From positions 1-64,000 of the forward strand of contig NZ_CYSG01000012.1 of NCBI RefSeq assembly GCF_001457775.1: a DNA stretch of 64,000 nucleotides, in the 5' to 3' direction. The notes under the pieces were generated by a model. That model saw only the letters and a program-made list of their open reading frames with translations. It made no database searches and was not told the origin of the DNA. The translations under genes were made by a program, and so were the position numbers. The stretch is from Phaeobacter sp. CECT 5382. Lineage in GTDB: Bacteria; Pseudomonadota; Alphaproteobacteria; Rhodobacterales; Rhodobacteraceae. Of the stretch, positions 16,845 to 25,122 are shown piece by piece; position 1 is the first letter of the stretch, and every line of letters starts with the position of its first letter.

Positions 16845-18389
16845 ATGTCTGATACAACGAATGATACCAAGGGGCAGGAGGGCTCGGTCAACAAACCGGT
16901 CTTTTTGATCTCAGGCGGCTTTATTGCCCTGTTCTGCATTGCTGCACTCGTCAATCTGGATGGGCTTTCAGCCCTGGTGGACTGGGGTTTCAATTTTGCA
17001 GCCACCTATTTTGGCCTCTACTGGCAGGTGCTGCTGCTGGCCACTTTCCTGATTGGCCTAGTGCTGTGTGTTCTGCCCGGTGGCCGCGCCATCATGGGGG
17101 GGCTGGCCGCTCCTGAATTCACCGTGTTCCAGTGGGGATCGATGATCATGTGTACCCTGCTAGCCGGGGGTGGTGTGTTCTGGGCCGCAGGTGAGCCGAT
17201 TGCCCATTTTCTCTATTCGCCGCCGCTCTATGGTGCCGAAGGCGGCACTGAGGCCGCTGTGAACCCGGCGATTGCCCAAAGCTTTATGCACTGGGGTTTC
17301 TTGGCCTGGGCCATCCTTGGCTCGCTCAGCACCGTGATGCTGATGCATTACCATTATGAAAAAGGCTTGCCACTGGCACCGCGTACTCTGCTGTACCCCG
17401 TGTTTGGCGACAAGGCGATCAATGGTCCTATCGGCCTGATCGCTGATGCCTCTTCGATCATCGCCGTTGTTGCCGGCACTGTGGGCCCGATTGGTTTCCT
17501 CGGGTTGCAGATGAGCTACGGTCTCAATGATCTGTTTGGCATTCCCGACGTCTTTGTCACTCAGTTGCTGGTGATTGCTGGTCTGGCGGCGATCTATACG
17601 ATTTCGGCAATGACTGGCCTGTCCAAGGGCATCCAGCTTCTCTCCAAGATCAACGTGATCCTGGCCGCAGCGCTGCTGCTGTTTGTGCTGCTTGCTGGCC
17701 CAACCGGCTTTATCTTCAGTTCCTTCTTCTCGGGTTTCGCCACCTATCTGGGCAACTTCTTCCAAATGGCGCTGTTCCGTGGTGATGCAGGCGTGTTTGG
17801 GGAGCCAGGTTGGCTGAGCTGGTGGACCGTGTTCTTCTGGGGTTGGTTCATGGGGTACGGTCCGCTGATGGCGATGTTCATTGCCCGCGTGTCCCGCGGC
17901 CGTTCGATCCGCTCTATCATCATCATGCTGTCGGTTATTGCCCCCATCGTGACCAACTTCTGGTTCACCATCATCGGTGGCACCGGCATTGCCATGGAAC
18001 TGGCCGAACCCGGCACCATCTCGGCTGCCTTTGAAGGCTTCAACCTGCCCGCAGCCTTGCTGGCGATCACCAACAACCTGCCTATGGGCTTTATCATCTC
18101 CATCCTGTTCCTGATCCTGACCACCATCTTTGTGGCCACCACTGGGGATTCGATGAGCTACGTGATTTCGGCTACTATGAGCGACGGTGACAACCCACCG
18201 ACAGCCGTTCGTGTTTTCTGGGGTATCGCAATGGGCGTCATGGCCGTGATCCTGATCTCGGTCGGCTCTGGTGGTGTCTCCAAGCTGCAAAGCTTCATCG
18301 TGGTGACCGCAGTACCTGTTTCGCTGATCCTGCTGCCCTCGCTTTGGGATGCCCTGCGCATCACCCTGGCGAAAGGCAAAGAAGGCTGA
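16845..18389 (+). CDS. BCCT family betaine/carnitine/choline-type transporter
   Basis: This 514-residue protein has about twelve membrane helices and the BCCT core, including HWGFLAWAI, WTVFFWGWFMGYGPLMAMF and the following FIARVSRGRSIRSI loop. BCCT carriers import quaternary ammonium compounds, usually with sodium. Two usually conserved spots differ: the HWGxHPW-type segment has Leu-Ala in place of His-Pro, and the helix that normally resembles LGVLQINAGL reads GFLGLQMSYGL. This suggests a ligand other than glycine betaine. The ATG at 16845 follows a strong GGGGAGGGG element. It is probably the importer for the substrate of the surrounding oxidative genes. Confidence 0.9.
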   Translation: MSDTTNDTKGQEGSVNKPVFLISGGFIALFCIAALVNLDGLSALVDWGFNFAATYFGLYWQVLLLATFLIGLVLCVLPGGRAIMGGLAAPEFTVFQWGSMIMCTLLAGGGVFWAAGEPIAHFLYSPPLYGAEGGTEAAVNPAIAQSFMHWGFLAWAILGSLSTVMLMHYHYEKGLPLAPRTLLYPVFGDKAINGPIGLIADASSIIAVVAGTVGPIGFLGLQMSYGLNDLFGIPDVFVTQLLVIAGLAAIYTISAMTGLSKGIQLLSKINVILAAALLLFVLLAGPTGFIFSSFFSGFATYLGNFFQMALFRGDAGVFGEPGWLSWWTVFFWGWFMGYGPLMAMFIARVSRGRSIRSIIIMLSVIAPIVTNFWFTIIGGTGIAMELAEPGTISAAFEGFNLPAALLAITNNLPMGFIISILFLILTTIFVATTGDSMSYVISATMSDGDNPPTAVRVFWGIAMGVMAVILISVGSGGVSKLQSFIVVTAVPVSLILLPSLWDALRITLAKGKEG

Positions 18390-18401
18390 ACCCCACCAAA
18401 A

Positions 18402-18427
18402 GACCGGGCACCCTAGGGGGCCCGGTC
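18402..18427 (+). repeat. Intercistronic inverted repeat after the BCCT gene
   Basis: GACCGGGCACCCT at 18402-18414 is followed directly by AGGGGGCCCGGTC at 18415-18427, an inverted repeat with one mismatch in 13 pairs. The transcript would form a very stable hairpin, but no U-run follows. It may act as an RNA-processing or stability element that lowers expression of the downstream genes relative to the transporter, rather than as a full terminator. Confidence 0.5.
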
Positions 18428-18450
18428 ACAACTGACAAAAGGAGCTCAGG

Positions 18451-19563
18451 ATGAGTGCAGTTCAGACCACCCCGTCCAAACCAGACCTGCGGGATCCGGC
18501 AGAAGTGATGCGCCTTGCCCGTCTGGGGTCCTTTCATCAGTCGCGTCTGTCCTTCATGCGGGTGCTGACCCGACGGATGAAGCGCGAAAACTGGCGGTTC
18601 GACCGCCCCGAATTTGAAATCGATGCCAAGGGTGTCGGTTATGCGGTCTATAGCGCCCATGGGCCAGACCGCAGCTACTCGCTGGTGGCTTTCGCCCATG
18701 ATCTGCCGCCCGAAAAACGCTCTGACCGGGTGATCGCTGAGGCCTGGGACTGCACCTTTACGCTGTTTGACGGCATTCCGACCTCTGATGATATCGCGCG
18801 CCTGTCGCAGAATATCCCACTGCAGGAGGCGGGCCGTGTCAGCGGTTCTGAACTGTCTGTCTCGCGGGCCAACCGCTCGGTGCGCTTGTGGGAACATGTG
18901 GTGTCCTGTCTTGCCGCAGGCCAGCAGCCGGACGCGGATCAGATCAAGGCCGTGGGCTATCTGATGCGCACAACTGCGGTCTACGGATCCGGTAAGCTGG
19001 GAGCGGCGGATCGCGAGATGATTGCAGGCCGCTCTGAATTCTCTTCGCCCTTCCAGGTTGAGATGCTGTCAGTGTTTCTGACCCGGGCCTTTGTGCGGGA
19101 TCTGGTTCAGTACATGGCCGACCAGCGCGCCACCCAGAGCGGGACCCGCGCGGCGAGTTTGGACGCTGAGATCGCCCGCAGTATGGGCATTGGCAATTCT
19201 ACGGGCCTCGGGATGGCGCCATTTTTGCTGAACCATCCGGTCTTGTTCAGCAATTGGGTGGCAGCCCGCGAAACCGCGCTGCAGCGGGTGCGTGGCGTTT
19301 TGCAGGCCAGCGCGACCGAGCGCGCCGTCTTTCAGGATATTTTCGACCGCAACAGGCAATCTGTGGGCAACTGGTGCTCGCAGCATCCGGTTCAGATCGA
19401 AAAACTCGCGGCCCTGCAGACGGATATTGATCTGATAGCAGCCAAGATCGCGGCCGACGGGCTGGCAGACCAACAGCCCTGGGACAGCCTGTATCGTTGG
19501 GGTGCCGAGGAATTGACACTGGAAGGCCAGGAATGGCTGGTCTCGCTACTGCTCGAACCCTAG
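18451..19563 (+). CDS. Conserved hypothetical protein; frame continues beyond an in-frame TAG
   Basis: The 370-residue product has no domain I recognise. It is soluble and predominantly helical in composition, with notable segments LARLGSFHQSRLSFMRVL, AEAWDCTFTLFDGIP, VGYLMRTTAVYGSGKLG and MGIGNSTGLGMAPFLLNHP. The start is supported by AAGGAG nine bases upstream. The TAG at 19561-19563 is followed, in the same frame and without another stop, by 198 codons of normal coding composition. The gene may therefore be the first part of one 568-codon gene interrupted by an amber codon, or two adjacent genes. It lies between the BCCT transporter and DUF3726/Ldh genes, so it probably serves the same pathway. 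Confidence 0.75.
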   Translation: MSAVQTTPSKPDLRDPAEVMRLARLGSFHQSRLSFMRVLTRRMKRENWRFDRPEFEIDAKGVGYAVYSAHGPDRSYSLVAFAHDLPPEKRSDRVIAEAWDCTFTLFDGIPTSDDIARLSQNIPLQEAGRVSGSELSVSRANRSVRLWEHVVSCLAAGQQPDADQIKAVGYLMRTTAVYGSGKLGAADREMIAGRSEFSSPFQVEMLSVFLTRAFVRDLVQYMADQRATQSGTRAASLDAEIARSMGIGNSTGLGMAPFLLNHPVLFSNWVAARETALQRVRGVLQASATERAVFQDIFDRNRQSVGNWCSQHPVQIEKLAALQTDIDLIAAKIAADGLADQQPWDSLYRWGAEELTLEGQEWLVSLLLEP

Positions 19564-19572
19564 GGCGATCTG

Positions 19573-20157
19573 GTGGATGACCTTGCGGATGAAATGTCGG
19601 CCGAAAATACCGCCACTTTTCGCATCGCCGGTGCCATGACTGTGGGTCGTCTGCGCGAGGTGCTGTGCGATGTCTACGGCTGGGCGCTGGAAACCGACTG
19701 GTCGCTGCCCGCCAACAAAGCCCGCGCCTGGTATGTGTCCGAAGAAAAGTTGGAACCCCGTCTGGGTCAGCGCTTTGAGGAACCGATCGAGGAATATGAA
19801 CAGCCTCTGGCACCTGGACGCGATGCGACACAGCTGTTTGCCGCCTTGGCTCATTGGCCGGACAAGACCCCCGTGGCGGAATTCCTGCTGCGCCATCCAG
19901 AGCACCGCCATTCGGTACGCCGCGCCCAAATCGCCAACCGCGCGCCCTATGCCGAAATCCGCGACAACACCATTTCCGAGGACGTGCTGCCGATTGATAT
20001 GTTGCGCTGCAAGCTGGCCTTTTTTGGGGCGATGCATTTTGATCCGCGGTCGGACCGCTGGGTTCGGATCTGCATGTATGGCAACGCACCCTATCCCGAA
20101 GAGCTGTCGACGCGTGACGGTGATTTCTGGGTCTACCCCGATGCCAAGGAGAGCTGA
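19573..20157 (+). CDS. Conserved hypothetical protein, in-frame continuation after the TAG
   Basis: If translated separately this 194-residue product would start at GTG 19573 or ATG 19594. The only ribosome-binding-like sequence is a weak AGGGCGA overlapping the preceding TAG. The frame is the same as that of the upstream gene, and the nine bases between the TAG and the GTG also read as normal codons (Gly-Asp-Leu). Recognisable features are few: MTVGRLREVLCDVYGW, EEPIEEYEQPLAPG and a C-terminal DFWVYPD. I infer it is most likely the C-terminal third of the upstream protein. The next gene begins five bases after its stop. Confidence 0.6.
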   Translation: MDDLADEMSAENTATFRIAGAMTVGRLREVLCDVYGWALETDWSLPANKARAWYVSEEKLEPRLGQRFEEPIEEYEQPLAPGRDATQLFAALAHWPDKTPVAEFLLRHPEHRHSVRRAQIANRAPYAEIRDNTISEDVLPIDMLRCKLAFFGAMHFDPRSDRWVRICMYGNAPYPEELSTRDGDFWVYPDAKES

Positions 20158-20161
20158 CGCA

Positions 20162-20809
20162 ATGACCCATTCGCTGAACGAAATTGAAGCCATGAGCAAA
20201 CGCGCAGCACGCGGCGCAGGCCTGCCCTGGGGCCTTGCGGAAGAGGCAGCCAAGGGCACGCGCTGGCTGTCTGCTTTCAGCTTCCCGGGCACGGAAATGC
20301 TGGCCGGGCTGCTGGTGCTGAATGATCGCCTTCCTGCGGTGGATTTCTCGCCGACGACCCTTGCCGATCATTGGTCGGCCCCCGCAGGTCGTATGAGCCC
20401 GCTGATCGCCGGTGCTGCCATGAGCGACTGCGCAACCCACATGGAAGCCGGTCAGGTGATCGAGATGGAAAATGTCTCTTTCCCGTTGTTGGTGGTGCCT
20501 TTTGCCGGCGGTGCGGCGCTGCGTCTCGGAGTGCCGGTCTCGGTCTCTTGGGAAGGCGCCAGGCTCACCACCGATGGGCAGCGTCTCTGTGTGCAGGGCG
20601 CGCGAACGGCCATTCTGGCGCCTCATGCCCCACAGCTAAGCTGCGCGGCCCCGGCTGAGATGACGGGTCAGAGCGAGCCGGTCATGCGGGCTGATGTTGA
20701 TCCTGACGCCTGGGAAAAACTCGCAGGCTTTGCCCATCGCACCTATGCCCCTGCCACCGAAAGTTCGCGGCTGTTGGGGGCTGGCGCCGGCCTTAGCGAC
20801 AATGACTGA
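20162..20809 (+). CDS. DUF3726-like protein
   Basis: The 215-residue protein begins MTHSLNEIEAMSKRAARGAG and resembles the DUF3726 family by its N-terminal AARGAGLPWGLAEEAAKGTRWL and the later ENVSFPLLVVPFAGG. I know no function for this family. GGAGA lies upstream of the ATG. It is placed between the split hypothetical gene and the Ldh-family oxidoreductase, an arrangement I believe recurs in roseobacters, suggesting a role with that enzyme. There is no signal peptide or membrane helix. Confidence 0.7.
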   Translation: MTHSLNEIEAMSKRAARGAGLPWGLAEEAAKGTRWLSAFSFPGTEMLAGLLVLNDRLPAVDFSPTTLADHWSAPAGRMSPLIAGAAMSDCATHMEAGQVIEMENVSFPLLVVPFAGGAALRLGVPVSVSWEGARLTTDGQRLCVQGARTAILAPHAPQLSCAAPAEMTGQSEPVMRADVDPDAWEKLAGFAHRTYAPATESSRLLGAGAGLSDND

Positions 20810-20851
20810 CGTGTCCTGCGTTCCAAAACTGCAAGAAGAGGAAACCTCCAG

Positions 20852-21859
20852 ATGAGTGCCACTGAAACCCTGAGCCTGACTGACATCGAAACACTGGCCT
20901 ATGACGCCCTTGTTGCGGCAGGAACCTCGCCTGAAAACGCCCGTCCGCTGGCTGTGGCCACGGCCATGACCGAGGCCGATGGCGTTGCCTCGCACGGGTT
21001 GGCCTATGTGCCGATCTACGCAGGCCATGTGGACTGCGGCAAGGTGGACGGAAAAGCTGTGCCCGTGCTGAGCCAGCCGCGCCCCGCTGTGGTCGCAGTA
21101 GATGCCGCAACCGGTTTTGCCCATGCTGCCATCGACAACGGCTTCGAGGCGCTGATCCCACTGGCCCGCGAACAAGGCGTTGCGGTTCTGGCAGTGAAGA
21201 ACTCCTATAATTGCGGCGTTTTGGGCGTGCATACCCAGCGTCTGGCACAGGCAGGATTGCTGGGCTTTGGGTTCACCAATGCGCCCGCCTCCATCGCGCC
21301 TTCGGGCGGGGCAAAGCCGGTGCTGGGTACCAATCCGATCTCCATTGCCGCACCTGGAGCCAATGGCGAGGCACTTGTGCTGATTGACCAATCCGCCAGT
21401 ACCATCGCCAAAAGCGAAGTAATGAAACATTCCCGCGAGGGCAAAGCCGTTCCCGAAGGTTGGGTTCTGGATGTTGATGGCAACCCCACCACTGATCCGG
21501 ACGCGGGCCTCAAGGGCTCGATGGTGCCCTCGGGCGGCTACAAAGGGGTCGGCATCGCGCTGATGGTTGAAATGATGGCCGCCGCTATGACGGGGGCCTC
21601 GTTGGGGACCGAAGCCAGCCCCTTTTCCGGTCCCGTAGGTGGTCCGCCCAAGACCGGTCAGTTTTTCATTGCTATTGATCCCGTTGCCACATCCGCGGGC
21701 AGCTTTGCCGAACGTATCACCTCATTGGTCTCATCGATCCGCGATCAGGATGGCGCGCGCCTGCCCGGAGATGGCCGTGCCAAGGCCCGCGCAAAGGCGG
21801 CGAGCGAAGGTGTTGCGGTGAGTGTTGCGACTTTGGAAAAGGTCCGCGCCCTGTTGTGA
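20852..21859 (+). CDS. Ldh (LDH2/MDH2) family oxidoreductase
   Basis: This 335-residue protein belongs to the NAD(P)-dependent malate/lactate dehydrogenase type 2 family, which also includes delta1-piperideine-2-carboxylate/pyrroline-2-carboxylate reductases and ureidoglycolate dehydrogenase. The conserved catalytic-type His48 sits in DGVASHG, and the cofactor/substrate segment SGGAKPVLGTNPISIAAPG is clear. In a pathway for cyclic or N-methylated amino acids it could reduce a ketimine or oxidise a 2-hydroxy acid. AGAGGAAA precedes the ATG. It is the last gene before a strong terminator, so it ends the catabolic block. Confidence 0.85.
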   Translation: MSATETLSLTDIETLAYDALVAAGTSPENARPLAVATAMTEADGVASHGLAYVPIYAGHVDCGKVDGKAVPVLSQPRPAVVAVDAATGFAHAAIDNGFEALIPLAREQGVAVLAVKNSYNCGVLGVHTQRLAQAGLLGFGFTNAPASIAPSGGAKPVLGTNPISIAAPGANGEALVLIDQSASTIAKSEVMKHSREGKAVPEGWVLDVDGNPTTDPDAGLKGSMVPSGGYKGVGIALMVEMMAAAMTGASLGTEASPFSGPVGGPPKTGQFFIAIDPVATSAGSFAERITSLVSSIRDQDGARLPGDGRAKARAKAASEGVAVSVATLEKVRALL

Positions 21860-21883
21860 GGCCTGTCTGACCGATGCTGAATC

Positions 21884-21919
21884 AAACGGCCCGCGCACCG
21901 GTTGGTGCGCGGGCCGTTT
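21884..21919. terminator. Strong bidirectional intrinsic terminator
   Basis: A perfect 16-bp stem (21884-21899 with 21904-21919) encloses the tetraloop GGTT. It is flanked by AAA on the left and TTTT on the right, so it can stop transcripts from both the Ldh gene and the convergent nosX gene. Confidence 0.9.
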
Positions 21920-21939
21920 TGTATTCAACAAAAAAGGGA

Positions 21940-22866
21940 TCAGGTCAGATATTCAATCCGAGCCGCCGGGAACTGGCCGACCAGACGTGCGGCGTCAGCT
22001 GAAGGCACCAAGCAAAGCGCGGTTGACAAGCCATCAGCCAAAGCGGCCCGTGGCGCGCTGACCGAAGCGATGCGGGACAGGTCCGCGCCATGTCCGGTGC
22101 GGGGGTCAAGGATATGGCTTTGCCCTACGCCTGTTTCAGAGCCCGCCCCGACCCGCGTTCCCGCCGCCGCCGAGGTCGCCAGCGCACGATCCGAAAGTGT
22201 CAGCCTGTGGCGCAAATCCCCACCCGGGGCAATGACGCCAACCTGCCAGTCGTCACCATCAGGACGTTGGCCCAAGGCGGCTACCTCGCCCATATCCAGC
22301 AGGACATCGCGCAGCCCTTCGGCACGCAGCAGGTCGGCGATCCGGTCGGTGATGAAACCCTGGGCGATACCGTTCAGGGTCAGGGCCATGTCGGGGCGCA
22401 GCATGCGCACCTCTGTGCTGTCAAATCGCAAATGCCGCCAGCCCGTGGATGTCGCATCTGCGGGCTGTCCAAGGGCGAGGGCCTGCCAAACTGGCTGAAC
22501 GGTGGGATCAAAGGCTCCTTCGCTGGCTGCATTCAGGCTGGCCGAGAGGCTCAGCACATCCAGAAGTTCCGGTGCCGGAGCGGCAAGCTGGCCCGTGCTA
22601 TTCAGCCGGGCCAGCTGCGACTGCGGATGAAACAGGCTGAAGATCTGTTCAAGGCGCTCCAGCTCGGCCTCGATCCGGGCAAAGGTCGGCGCGGCCTGGG
22701 TTTGATCCATGCCAGTGATCTGCATCTGGGCCGGTGCCCCCATGGCACGGCCCTGCCACTTTGCGGATGGTTGCGTAGTAGCCAGAGCAGGGCCTGCGGC
22801 GACAGTGGCAGCCGAAATGCTGAGAAACCGGCGGCGGGACAGGGCGGCATTCACGGGAGTGATCAT
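21940..22866 (-). CDS. nosX: NosX, FAD:protein FMN transferase (ApbE family)
   Basis: The 308-residue protein is an ApbE-family flavin transferase with a twin-arginine-type signal (LSRRRFLSISAATVA), so it acts in the periplasm. Motifs include LNGIAQGFITDRIADLL, ALATSAAAGTR and SHILDPRTG. In nos clusters NosX attaches FMN covalently to the periplasmic domain of NosR, which delivers electrons needed for nitrous oxide reduction. It is the last gene of the operon, overlaps nosL by the 4-base ATGA, and ends before the strong terminator. Confidence 0.9.
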   Translation of the reverse strand: MITPVNAALSRRRFLSISAATVAAGPALATTQPSAKWQGRAMGAPAQMQITGMDQTQAAPTFARIEAELERLEQIFSLFHPQSQLARLNSTGQLAAPAPELLDVLSLSASLNAASEGAFDPTVQPVWQALALGQPADATSTGWRHLRFDSTEVRMLRPDMALTLNGIAQGFITDRIADLLRAEGLRDVLLDMGEVAALGQRPDGDDWQVGVIAPGGDLRHRLTLSDRALATSAAAGTRVGAGSETGVGQSHILDPRTGHGADLSRIASVSAPRAALADGLSTALCLVPSADAARLVGQFPAARIEYLT

Positions 22867-23396
22867 GAGGGGGTCTCCAATTTTTGATCCAGATCTACCG
22901 GACCCAGCGCGGTTTCCATGGGAATATCCGCCAGCGATGTGACATGGCCGCCATAGCGGGCTGCAAATTTTTCAGCATCAGAGGCGTGGGCAAAAGGTAC
23001 GATTTCTGGCGCGCCCATGCCGCCTGCGACGTTGCTGTCTATGACAAAGAAGGCCTCGTCTGCGGCGATCCAATTGTCAGTACCAGGCGCGGCCCAGCTG
23101 GGGGCTACCCCCATGTCACTGACATAGATCGCGGTGATGTCGGCCTCGCGTTCAGGCCCTTTCAGATAGGCAACAAGATCGCGCACCTGGGCAAAAAACA
23201 GCGGCGCCGGAAAGCCGCTCAGATGGATTTGACCCTTTGGGCCGCCGTGTTCAGCAATGTTCATCTGGCAAAAATAGCTGAGGGCGGTCTGCGTCAGCTC
23301 CACCGGGAGCGGGGGCAGGGCGGCCTCTTCTTCCTTGCAGGCGGTGAGCGCCAGCACGGAACAGGTCAGAGCTGCCAAGAGGTTCAAACGTTTCAT
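22863..23396 (-). CDS. nosL: NosL, copper-binding lipoprotein
   Basis: The 177-residue protein begins MKRLNLLAALTCSVLALTAC with a lipobox Cys at position 20. The downstream motif YFCQMNIAEHGGPKG contains the Cys-x-Met pattern linked to Cu(I) binding in NosL, and VSDMG adds a further conserved Met. NosL delivers copper for assembly of the CuZ centre of NosZ through NosDFY. The start at 23396 overlaps the nosY stop by 4 bases; a longer frame exists upstream but would lose the signal peptide. Confidence 0.92.
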   Translation of the reverse strand: MKRLNLLAALTCSVLALTACKEEEAALPPLPVELTQTALSYFCQMNIAEHGGPKGQIHLSGFPAPLFFAQVRDLVAYLKGPEREADITAIYVSDMGVAPSWAAPGTDNWIAADEAFFVIDSNVAGGMGAPEIVPFAHASDAEKFAARYGGHVTSLADIPMETALGPVDLDQKLETPS

Positions 23397-24211
23397 GGTT
23401 CCACCTTTCGAAAGGCCGCGCGGGCGAGCAGAAAGCCGAGGACCGGCCAGGCCAGCAGTGATAGCGGTGCGGCCCAGCCGGGCAGGGCAGCGGCAGCCCC
23501 AGCCATGCCGCTGGAGAGTGCAACGGATTCGGAGGCCGCAATATTCCACAGCCGGAACGCGTCTGCCGGATTGGCCACCATCACCCAGGGAAAGATGCTC
23601 TGGGTAAAGGTGCCATCACTGTCCATGACGACTGCGCCCAGCAGCGCCAAATCATAGAGAACAACAAAGACCAGCCACAACCCGGCCGACAGCCCGGCGG
23701 CGGCGGTGGTGCTGCCTGCCAGAGCCGAAAGCGTGTAGCCTAACACCAGGAAGACCGCGCCCAGAATGATGGAGGTGGTCACCAGGCGCGCCAGCGCCAG
23801 CAGGCTGTTTGCCCCCGCTCCGCCAAACCAGGCAGCGATCACCCCGGCGGCCCCGAACCCAATCACCATGGCAATGGTCAGGGCCGCAATATGGGCCAGA
23901 AACTTGCCCGCCAGGATTTCGCCACGGCCGGCGGGATAGGTCAGCAAAAGCGCAAGACTGCCGCGATCCCGGTCGCCGGACACCGCGTCAAACCCCATCA
24001 TCAGCGCCAGCAAAGGCGCAAGATAAACCGAGAGTGTCGTCATTGAGGCCACAGAAACCGTGAGCATATCAACGCCCAGCGTCCCGGTAGGGGCAGAGCC
24101 GGCAAAAGATAGCGCCAGAGCAAAGGCCAGCATGATCAGCGTGGCCATAAAGATCCACAGGTTGCGGCGCAGGATCAACATTTCACCGCGAAAAATTGCG
24201 AGGATACGCAT
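23393..24211 (-). CDS. nosY: NosY, membrane permease of the NosDFY complex
   Basis: This 272-residue protein has about six hydrophobic segments and the conserved loop GFDAVSGDRDRGSLALLLTYP typical of ABC-2-type NosY. It is the membrane part of NosDFY, which works with NosL in loading copper or sulfur for the CuZ centre of nitrous oxide reductase. It shares one base with nosF and overlaps nosL by four, so the maturation genes are tightly coupled. Confidence 0.92.
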   Translation of the reverse strand: MRILAIFRGEMLILRRNLWIFMATLIMLAFALALSFAGSAPTGTLGVDMLTVSVASMTTLSVYLAPLLALMMGFDAVSGDRDRGSLALLLTYPAGRGEILAGKFLAHIAALTIAMVIGFGAAGVIAAWFGGAGANSLLALARLVTTSIILGAVFLVLGYTLSALAGSTTAAAGLSAGLWLVFVVLYDLALLGAVVMDSDGTFTQSIFPWVMVANPADAFRLWNIAASESVALSSGMAGAAAALPGWAAPLSLLAWPVLGFLLARAAFRKVEP

Positions 24212-25122
24212 CAGTTCAGCTCCTCATTGGAATAGTGGCGATACAGGTCTTCCAGTCGCGGCGGCACCATGTCGATATCGACCACCACATCACCCAGGGC
24301 CGCAATGCGGCGGAGCTCGGCCATCTTGTCTTGTGGGGCGCAAAGGATTTCGACTGAGGCGCCATTAATGCGCCGCCCGCCGGTTTGTTGTGCGATCTGG
24401 TCGGCATGAGACTCGGCAGCACGGATGCGCAGTTTCACCGGCAGACCGGCTTTTTTGGACAGATCGGCCAGAGTGTCATCGGCCACCTTCACGCCATGAC
24501 GCAGGATGGCGATACGATCAGTACGCGCCTCCACCTCGGTTAGCGCGTGAGAGGCGATCAAAACGGCGGTGCCATTACCGGCCAGCTCATCGATGATGGC
24601 ATAAAGGTCCTGGCGCGAAATCGGATCCAGCCCACTTGTCGGCTCATCCAGAAGCGCCAGTTTCGGGCGGCCCAGCAAAACCTGTGCGAGACCCAGGCGC
24701 TGTCGCATACCCTTGGAATAGGCTCCGATGCGGCGATGCATGGCATCGGCCAGTCCAACGCGCTGCAGCAGGCTCTTGATGTCGGGCTTTTCGCCTGAAA
24801 GCCGTGCAAACATTGCCAGTTGTTCATGCCCGGTGAGGGCTGGGTGAAAGCTGACTGCTTCGGGCAAAAAGGCCGTGTCTGTGCGGGCGGATTCGCTGCC
24901 GGGGTTTGCGCCACAGATACTGATTGTGCCGCCTTCGGTCTGGATCAGACCCAGAACCGCTTTGATCAGGGTGGATTTGCCGGCACCGTTGTGACCCAAA
25001 AGCGCCAAGCGTTCACCGGGCTTCACGCTGAGATCTACCCCGTGCAGAACCTGTGTCTTGCCGCGAAACTTGTCGAGGCCAGTGATCTTCAGGACCGGGT
25101 TGCCGTCTGTATTATCCATCAT
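24211..25122 (-). CDS. nosF: NosF, ATPase of the NosDFY complex
   Basis: The 303-residue ABC ATPase has Walker A GHNGAGKST, signature YSKGMRQRLGLAQ and Walker B LALLDEPTSGLD, followed by a C-terminal extension of about 90 residues usual for NosF. It drives the NosY permease. I place the start at the ATG at 25122, which follows AAGG at a suitable distance; a TTG six bases earlier is less likely. It overlaps the end of nosD by 11 bases. Confidence 0.92.
   Translation of the reverse strand: MMDNTDGNPVLKITGLDKFRGKTQVLHGVDLSVKPGERLALLGHNGAGKSTLIKAVLGLIQTEGGTISICGANPGSESARTDTAFLPEAVSFHPALTGHEQLAMFARLSGEKPDIKSLLQRVGLADAMHRRIGAYSKGMRQRLGLAQVLLGRPKLALLDEPTSGLDPISRQDLYAIIDELAGNGTAVLIASHALTEVEARTDRIAILRHGVKVADDTLADLSKKAGLPVKLRIRAAESHADQIAQQTGGRRINGASVEILCAPQDKMAELRRIAALGDVVVDIDMVPPRLEDLYRHYSNEELN

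Noticed and set aside
17160-18290. Long minus-strand frame opposite the BCCT gene
   Set aside because: Asp/His/Gln-rich shadow of a membrane-protein gene, with no start signal.
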